NCBI GenBank assembly: GCA_003176035.1
Contig: PSRL01000131.1
Location: 1-6,586, forward strand
Source of the DNA: Verrucomicrobiota bacterium
Lineage (GTDB): Bacteria > Verrucomicrobiota > Verrucomicrobiia > Chthoniobacterales > Xiphinematobacteraceae
Direction: 5' to 3'
Length of the DNA: 6,586 nt
A model generated the notes under the pieces. That model was not told the DNA's origin, did no database searches, and saw nothing but the letters and a program-made list of their open reading frames with translations. Made by a program: the position numbers and the translations under genes. Shown piece after piece: positions 1 to 4,762 of the stretch (position 1 is the stretch's first letter; every line of letters begins with the position of its first letter).

Positions 1-560
1 GGCCCATAGACATTGTGATAGCGGCCGACACGGGTGATTAGGCCAAAATCTTCGGAAAAATGACGGCACATGCGCTCGCTAAAAAGTTTTTCCCATCCAT
101 AACCATCTTCCGGCATTGCGGGATAGGCATCATCTTCCCGAAGTGCCGGCATTATTGTTGCAGCTTGCTTCTGTGCTGCGTAAACGCATGCTGAAGAGGA
201 ATAAAAGAAGCGCTCCACACCAGCTTCCCGCGCGCTGATTAACATTTGCGTGTTGATCAGAACGGCAAGCATACAGAGAGCCTTATGAGCTTCTATGAAA
301 CCCATTCCGCCCATATCTGAGGCAAGATTAAAAACGTACTGTGAATCCTGCACTGCCACTCGACAATTCTCTCGTACCGTGAGATCTAACACTTGATTGT
401 CTACATTGTCATAATGCTGGTACCATTGTTTCAATGGTTTGATGTCCACGGCACGGAGGTGATGGTAGCCTTGGCTTCGAAGTTTCGCTATGAGGTGACC
501 GCCTATAAAGCCACCTGCTCCGGTTACAACGATTAATGCATTAGGATCTAATAATTTCAT
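1..560 (-). CDS. GDP-mannose 3,5-epimerase-like NAD-dependent epimerase (3' end cut by window edge)
   Basis: Extended short-chain dehydrogenase/reductase, closest by eye to GDP-mannose 3,5-epimerase (GME), which converts GDP-D-mannose to GDP-L-galactose (and GDP-L-gulose) in the cytoplasm using bound NAD+. 186 complete codons are present, the N-terminal half of a family of about 320-380 residues. Visible: Rossmann motif TGAGGFIG (residues 13-20), acidic strand end VDI (39), DMGGMGFI (82-89), SSSACVY (121-127), EDGYGWEKL (151-159) and GRYHNVYG (179-186). The catalytic set Cys125, Tyr154 and Lys158 has the same spacing as Cys145/Tyr174/Lys178 of Arabidopsis GME. This supports GME over a generic dehydratase, although the second catalytic Lys lies beyond the window. 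The start is the ATG at 560, with an in-frame TAG 9 bases upstream. The Shine-Dalgarno is weak (GGTAGG about 14 bases away), consistent with translation following the methyltransferase 32 bp upstream. Exact substrate in this bacterium is inferred. Confidence 0.88.
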   Translation of the reverse strand, partial: MKLLDPNALIVVTGAGGFIGGHLIAKLRSQGYHHLRAVDIKPLKQWYQHYDNVDNQVLDLTVRENCRVAVQDSQYVFNLASDMGGMGFIEAHKALCMLAVLINTQMLISAREAGVERFFYSSSACVYAAQKQAATIMPALREDDAYPAMPEDGYGWEKLFSERMCRHFSEDFGLITRVGRYHNVYG

Positions 561-592
561 TTCATACTAATGAGTTACCTACCCCGACTAAT

Positions 593-1402
593 CTAAACAG
601 GCAGTCGAGCGCGAATGAGCATGTGCCAGCCAAAATTTCGTTTTAATGCTGTCATCATTTTTTCCGGCATTGCCGCAAACCAGGGTTGAAGTTCGTATTG
701 ATATTGTACGTATTTTTCAACTTGATAGATAAAGATATGGTCTTGGCTGAGATCCAGTATTTCGTATCCCTTCAGTAATTTACGAATTTCTTCAGCCGTG
801 TAAGTAAAGGCAATCGGACATCCCGCTTGTGCTTCCGGCTGATCTAGGCCGGCTTCAATCATGGCAGCCTTCCATGAATTTTTTGCGTAAAGCATGAGCC
901 GTAATTCTGAGGTGCTATCAAGATAAGTCTTGATTGCTTTCACGACTTCAGCAGGCTTTGGAGTGTGATGAAGCACGCCAAATGAATAGACTAGGTCAAA
1001 TTTTTGTGGCGGTATAATTTCCGTAAGTTCCTCGGCATTTCCCAGATAAAAGTTTCCCTTTAAGTCATATACTTCGAAACGTTTTTTTGTCAGTTCGAGC
1101 GATGTACTAGATAATTCCAAACCAGTATAATCAGCGCCGGCTTTGGCGAAATTTACGGCATCGGTACCTATACCGCATCCGATTTCCAGAACTCGTTTTC
1201 CTTTCCATCGGGAAAAATCTGCGAAATTCGGGATATGTGGTTCGACCCTATATTTGCGAGTTTCGACCTGGTCGAAATACTCTTTTGAACCAATCTCCGC
1301 ACAGGAATGTTGAATATTACAGGGGCGCCGATCCCAGAAATTACGAACTTTCTCTAAGTTCGGGTTCCTCAGAGATGCTGAGGCTGTTTGGGCTGTATTC
1401 AT
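593..1402 (-). CDS. Class I SAM-dependent methyltransferase
   Basis: 269-residue cytoplasmic methyltransferase with a Rossmann SAM-binding core. Visible: motif I VLEIGCGIGTD (71-81), the acidic end of strand 2 in GLELSS (94-99), a GNAEEL loop (121-126) for adenine contact, and motif IV region FDLVYSFGVLHHTPKP (135-150) typical of Methyltransf_11/25-like enzymes. An N-terminal block 'FWDRRPCNIQHS' (22-33) precedes the core, as in a methyltransferase subgroup I associate with polysaccharide gene clusters. The C-terminal third (from about 195) has an aromatic stretch around 226-242 and probably shapes the acceptor site. The start is firm: an in-frame TGA directly precedes the ATG at 1402 and no other Met occurs before residue 170. 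No good Shine-Dalgarno is visible, so coupling to the upstream glycosyltransferase (32 bp) is likely. Acceptor unknown; O-methylation of a glycan or nucleotide sugar is inferred from neighbours only. Confidence 0.88.
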   Translation of the reverse strand: MNTAQTASASLRNPNLEKVRNFWDRRPCNIQHSCAEIGSKEYFDQVETRKYRVEPHIPNFADFSRWKGKRVLEIGCGIGTDAVNFAKAGADYTGLELSSTSLELTKKRFEVYDLKGNFYLGNAEELTEIIPPQKFDLVYSFGVLHHTPKPAEVVKAIKTYLDSTSELRLMLYAKNSWKAAMIEAGLDQPEAQAGCPIAFTYTAEEIRKLLKGYEILDLSQDHIFIYQVEKYVQYQYELQPWFAAMPEKMMTALKRNFGWHMLIRARLPV

Positions 1403-1434
1403 TCAGGAATTATTGTTAGCATTGGGAATTTAGC

Positions 1435-2811
1435 TTAAAGAGCGATGCGATCCTGGAAGACTTTTCGAATGCTGCTCAATCTGCGAACCACCTTTCCAAG
1501 CCGTCCGAGGATTCGTTGAGAAAACTGTTGCAACTTAAATCCCCACTCTTTGTTAATATTTTCTAATATCTGTCGAATCATTTGAATTTTTGCTGCCTTT
1601 GATTGCATTCGGGAGCGAAGTTGAATCTGCAGATGTTCAGAGAGGTGCCTCAGTGTGTTTCGAAAATACCGGTCGGTGTTCAATTCCGGATGTAAGGCGG
1701 TTACCGCGGCATAGGGGGCTGCTTGTAAGGCGCTTGGCACATTTTGGATCCTGAAACCTTGACAGGTACAAACGGTCTCATCCAACGGGATGTCGCGAAG
1801 TCCCCATTTCTCAGTGTTAAATTGAAAAGGTTGTTTTTCGTTTAACAAAGGCTTAATGACATCGTAATCAAACCAACTGATGCCCTGTTGTTCTATTCGC
1901 TCAAAAAGCGGCGTTTGATTTTCTTGGGTGAGACCTGATCCAAGGGCATGCTCGATGTGATAGCACACAGCTGGTGGCGGAAACCAGGTTTCGCGAATTC
2001 CCGCGTGATGTGCTGTTGCTATTCCCAGGGAATCCAGATGCAATGAAAACATTTCAAATTCGGCATATCCTCTGATTTTTTTCCAGGCATCCCGATGTAA
2101 TAGTGTAAAATCGCCACATCCATTGGTATGCAGCCAAAGCGCGGGAGCGTTTGAATTTATTGTTAGCGTGGGTACTCCCGTTTCCGTTTCCACTGCGAAC
2201 TGACTGGTGTTTAAAGCGGCACGGATGAGGTCTTCCAATGGCGCTCCGCGGGCTTGCAAGGCGGCAATTTCCGGCGGGTGCATTCGGTGATTGCGTCGAA
2301 CAAGATTTTCTTTGGCATATTGCAGTTTTTCGCCCAGCGAAATATCAATAGGAATTTGAGAATCTACGTCAAAACGGTCGCATCGATAGTGCCGATCCGC
2401 ACGAAGAGCCTTTTTCGCGAGAAGCGCCATGAGTTCGTCGGAAAAAAGGATGTCAATATTGGTTGCGAGAATAAATTCCCCTCGCGCGCGCCGAATTCCA
2501 ACGTTCTTAGCAATCATCTGGAAAAGCGGCAATGTACGGGCAAAGCGAAGAAGAATATGGCGCTCAAAAGGTACTGTAATGATTCGGCAGTCCACCCAGG
2601 GATTTTGGTGCCTCCAGTCAATAACCTCAGCAAGCGGTGAGCGATCTTGAGGCGGATTCCACTCTACTAATATTAACTCCGCCCTCAGCTGATGCTGCTC
2701 ACACTGTTGGAGAAAACTGTCGATAAAAATCTGTGTTCGATAGAGGGTATTTCCGCCGTGGTCATCATTGCGGCTCGATGCAATGAGTGAAAGATAAGGA
2801 AGGTCCGACAT
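1435..2811 (-). CDS. GT-A-like glycosyltransferase (family 2 type)
   Basis: 458-residue soluble protein that probably transfers a sugar from a nucleotide donor during surface glycan assembly. The N-terminus has the GT-A layout: YLSLIASSRNDDHGGN (6-21) as the nucleotide-binding first strand, AELILVEWNPP (44-54) as the next strand, then KNVGIRRARGEFILATNIDILFS (102-124), where NID stands in the DxD metal/donor position. A conserved block follows: GDFTLLHRDAW and GYAEFEMFSLHLDS (233-261), AHHAGIRE (267-274) and CYHIEHALGSG (283-293). No membrane segment is evident. Residues about 385-458 form a basic, probably helical tail. The frame stays open to a TTG at 2856 (15 residues longer), but the ATG at 2811 is preferred: GGGGTG lies 6 bases upstream and homology-like sequence starts right after it. 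It is 131 bp from the upstream kinase-etherase and 32 bp from the methyltransferase. Donor and acceptor are unknown. Confidence 0.85.
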   Translation of the reverse strand: MSDLPYLSLIASSRNDDHGGNTLYRTQIFIDSFLQQCEQHQLRAELILVEWNPPQDRSPLAEVIDWRHQNPWVDCRIITVPFERHILLRFARTLPLFQMIAKNVGIRRARGEFILATNIDILFSDELMALLAKKALRADRHYRCDRFDVDSQIPIDISLGEKLQYAKENLVRRNHRMHPPEIAALQARGAPLEDLIRAALNTSQFAVETETGVPTLTINSNAPALWLHTNGCGDFTLLHRDAWKKIRGYAEFEMFSLHLDSLGIATAHHAGIRETWFPPPAVCYHIEHALGSGLTQENQTPLFERIEQQGISWFDYDVIKPLLNEKQPFQFNTEKWGLRDIPLDETVCTCQGFRIQNVPSALQAAPYAAVTALHPELNTDRYFRNTLRHLSEHLQIQLRSRMQSKAAKIQMIRQILENINKEWGFKLQQFSQRILGRLGKVVRRLSSIRKVFQDRIAL

Positions 2812-2817
2812 GGAAAA

Positions 2818-2823
2818 CACCCC
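2818..2823 (-). promoter_or_regulatory. Ribosome binding site deciding the glycosyltransferase start
   Basis: GGGGTG on the minus strand, 6 bases before the ATG at 2811. It matches the GGTG end of an extended Shine-Dalgarno and favours the 458-residue product over the TTG start at 2856, which has no comparable site. Confidence 0.5.
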
Positions 2824-2942
2824 GAAAGCAGAAACAAATTTGCTGTCTAACGTCAATAAGAATTACTTTACAAGTATTTGTGTTTCAGCTGGAAACCTGT
2901 TGTGTTAATTGGTAGAAGCAATAAATAAGAAGTTACGAGGGC

Positions 2943-4673
2943 TTAACAATTTTTAGTGAGGATTGTTTTGAGATTCCAGTCAGCGGATTTTAACTTTTTT
3001 TGTGCTTCGGATTGCGTTATCCGAAGGATGTCGCTCAGAATTCGAATGGCTCGGCGGCGTAATTTCCGATTGCTGGGATGCAGATAAGCCATGGAATGGT
3101 CTCGAACGCGCCCTAAGCGGATCATCACGCCCGTGGAGAGAATATTTAAAGCAATTTTGGTTGCTGTTCCTGCTTTTAAACGAGTGGAGCCCGCAAGCAG
3201 CTCCGGGCCGGTCACAAGTTGTATTGCGATATTGGGTCCAGGTGGAATCGGTTGAGGTGTACAGGTGATCAAAATAGAATACGCTCCGATTCGGTTTGCT
3301 TCGCGAATGGCTCCCCATGCAAAGGGGGTGGTTCCGCTGGCACTTAACGCGCAGATGGTATCTTGTGGTGTTAGTTTCCTCCTGCGTAGAGCGGTGATTG
3401 CCAGTTTTGCGTCATCTTCCTTTGCTTCTGAGCTTCGGATTAATGCAGCGCTCCCGCCTGCAAGGATGCCTTGTACTGTTTCCGGAGAGAGTCCGAATGT
3501 GGGGGGCAGTTCCGCGGCATCGAGTATGCCTAGCCGCCCGCTAGTCCCAGCCCCCATATAGAAAAGACGCCCACCCATTAAGAGTCGCTTAGAAACAATA
3601 TCGATCGCCTGAGCAAGGGGTCGGATAGCACCCCGCAAAGCTTCTTGAACATAGATTTCTTCCTCTACAAACAATTGAACTAGCTTTTCGTTGGAAAATG
3701 ATCGCCATCCTTGCGAACGCGGATTTTTTTCTTCCGTGGCTGCAACAGGAGGTGCTTCGGATACCAGCGAAGGAGGAGCGCCAGTTTGATTTTGTAATGC
3801 TAACCATACCGCGCCTTCCACCCCTAAGTTGCAACTGAGACTGATCTCTGCGTGAGGCAGATGCCGAAGCAACGCTTTTCTGAAGAGTCTGACATATTCC
3901 GGATGATGCTCAAATATCCCACCGGCAAGGCGAACGGACGGCCGTTCGTCCTTCAGACGAACGGCGACGGCGCTACAGCATTCGGCCAACATGAGGGCCG
4001 CTGACCAAAGGATAGCATGAATTTCTGGGTCTTTCTGATGTTCGAAAAGAACGGGAGCAAGATCCGCCAAATCAGCCTTGTCTGCCTGTTCCGCCCAGTC
4101 CGTGAGTTGCCTCATGGAGCGGATGCCCAATCGTTTCCGAACCGATTGAAGAAAGGGAGAAACTGTCTGTTCCAGGTCAAACCGACGCAATCCCTCTCGT
4201 AAGGCTAGCACTCCCAGTGCAAAGCCGCTGCCAGGATCACCCAAGAGTTTGCCCCAACCGGCAGCCGTCTCGATTTGAGGGCCCTTTTTTCCAGTAACGG
4301 CTGATCCGGTCCCAGCTATCACTAAAATTCCGTCTTTGCCCTGAAAGGCGGCTCCATATCCTGAGTCGCGATCACTGCCGACGAGAATGCGTTGCGCGGA
4401 GGGCCAAATTTCTTTACAGAGCGAGCGTACTGCTGTTCGATCCTCTTCGGTGGCACATCCAGCCAAAAAAACAGCTACGATATCACATTTCTTGGGTAAG
4501 TTGCGCAGTAAAGCACGAGTAGCAGCGAATGGAAGGGATTTCCAATTGCCACACCCTAAAAGTCCTTCCTCAATTAAATTTTTTTTGTGGTGGTGAACTT
4601 GATATAATCTCCAATGTGTCCGAGTAGCTCCCCCTTCTACCGCTAATAAATGAAGATTTGCGAGGTCTTCCAT
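2943..4673 (-). CDS. murQ: Bifunctional amino-sugar kinase (BadF/BadG family) fused to N-acetylmuramic acid 6-phosphate etherase (MurQ)
   Basis: 576-residue cytoplasmic fusion. Residues 1-295 are an ASKHA kinase of the BadF/BadG/BcrA/BcrD type, the family of NagK and of MurK (MurNAc/GlcNAc kinase): phosphate loop VEGGATRT (12-19), likely catalytic Asp101 in VGSDRDSG, IAGTGS (119-124), GWGKLLGDPGSGF (139-151), LAGGIFEH (249-256) and closing GVEGAVWLAL (284-293). A Pro/Ala-rich linker follows (about 294-312). Residues 313-576 are MurQ with a SIS fold: TEEKNP (313-318), GAGTSGRLGILDAAELPPTFG (374-394), SASGTTP (444-450) and GSTRLKAGTATK (495-506). Glu388 and Glu419 align with the E. coli MurQ catalytic Glu83 and Glu114. 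Predicted reactions: MurNAc + ATP to MurNAc-6-P, then to GlcNAc-6-P + D-lactate (peptidoglycan recycling). The ATG at 4673 has AAGGA 6 bases upstream. The MurQ end is about 25-30 residues shorter than E. coli's. Kinase sugar preference (MurNAc or GlcNAc) is not visible. Confidence 0.92.
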   Translation of the reverse strand: MEDLANLHLLAVEGGATRTHWRLYQVHHHKKNLIEEGLLGCGNWKSLPFAATRALLRNLPKKCDIVAVFLAGCATEEDRTAVRSLCKEIWPSAQRILVGSDRDSGYGAAFQGKDGILVIAGTGSAVTGKKGPQIETAAGWGKLLGDPGSGFALGVLALREGLRRFDLEQTVSPFLQSVRKRLGIRSMRQLTDWAEQADKADLADLAPVLFEHQKDPEIHAILWSAALMLAECCSAVAVRLKDERPSVRLAGGIFEHHPEYVRLFRKALLRHLPHAEISLSCNLGVEGAVWLALQNQTGAPPSLVSEAPPVAATEEKNPRSQGWRSFSNEKLVQLFVEEEIYVQEALRGAIRPLAQAIDIVSKRLLMGGRLFYMGAGTSGRLGILDAAELPPTFGLSPETVQGILAGGSAALIRSSEAKEDDAKLAITALRRRKLTPQDTICALSASGTTPFAWGAIREANRIGAYSILITCTPQPIPPGPNIAIQLVTGPELLAGSTRLKAGTATKIALNILSTGVMIRLGRVRDHSMAYLHPSNRKLRRRAIRILSDILRITQSEAQKKLKSADWNLKTILTKNC

Positions 4674-4677
4674 ACGA

Positions 4678-4691
4678 TATCCTTATGGATA
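4678..4691. repeat. Small inverted repeat TATCC-TTAT-GGATA in the divergent intergenic region
   Basis: Perfect 5-bp arms with a 4-base loop, 5 bases before the kinase-MurQ start codon. In the minus-strand transcript the arm TATCC could pair with GGATA, which includes most of the Shine-Dalgarno. In DNA it could be a weak operator half-site pair. The stem is short and AT-rich, so chance is a real alternative. Confidence 0.35.
4680..4684 (-). promoter_or_regulatory. Ribosome binding site of the kinase-MurQ gene
   Basis: AAGGA on the minus strand, 6 bases before the ATG at 4673, is the clearest Shine-Dalgarno in the window. It overlaps a small inverted repeat that could pair with it. Confidence 0.6.
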
Positions 4692-4695
4692 CTAA

Positions 4696-4701
4696 ACTAT
4701 A
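4696..4701 (-). promoter_or_regulatory. Possible -10 hexamer for the leftward (kinase-MurQ) transcript
   Basis: TATAGT on the minus strand (5 of 6 matches to TATAAT), placed so that transcription would start near 4689 and leave a leader of about 16 bases containing the AAGGA site. No convincing -35 hexamer lies 16-18 bases upstream, so this is a weak call. Confidence 0.3.
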
Positions 4702-4717
4702 TCTCACTTTTTGGAGA

Positions 4718-4762
4718 ATGCGGGCGGAATTCACTTCTCTTTTAAATTTACGTTTTTTGTGA
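4718..4762 (+). CDS. Possible 14-residue leader ORF overlapping the ligA start, or the out-of-frame true start of ligA
   Basis: ATG at 4718 follows GGAG, but with only one base between them, which is closer than usual. It encodes MRAEFTSLLNLRFL and stops at TGA 4760-4762, which overlaps the GTG proposed for ligA as GTGA. Two readings are possible: a short translated leader coupled to ligA, or the real ligA N-terminus thrown out of frame by an indel. The frame change would fall in the T6 run (4753-4758) or the A6 run (4762-4767); one extra base there would join MRAEFTSLLNLRF directly to the ligase. No peptide function is recognised. Confidence 0.25.
   Translation: MRAEFTSLLNLRFL

Noticed and set aside
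561..565. ATG at 563-565 on the minus strand just before the epimerase start
   Set aside because: It reads ATG AAA TGA, stopping after two codons, and is out of frame with the Rossmann motif.
2254..2640. 128-codon plus-strand ORF
   Set aside because: It lies entirely antisense inside the glycosyltransferase, whose motifs are clear; its translation has no recognisable domain.
2809..2856. TTG at 2856 as the glycosyltransferase start
   Set aside because: It lacks a Shine-Dalgarno and adds 15 residues with no family resemblance; the ATG at 2811 has GGGGTG at good spacing.
2882..2896. Near-palindrome GTTTCAGCTGGAAAC in the 131-bp gap, considered as a terminator
   Set aside because: Arms of only 5 bp, no GC-rich stem and no T run after it on the minus strand.
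2812..2942. Promoter for the glycosyltransferase cassette (TTGACG near 2852-2857 on the minus strand)
   Set aside because: TTGACG is a fair -35, but the hexamer 17 bases on (TTCTGC) is a poor -10, so no promoter is called.
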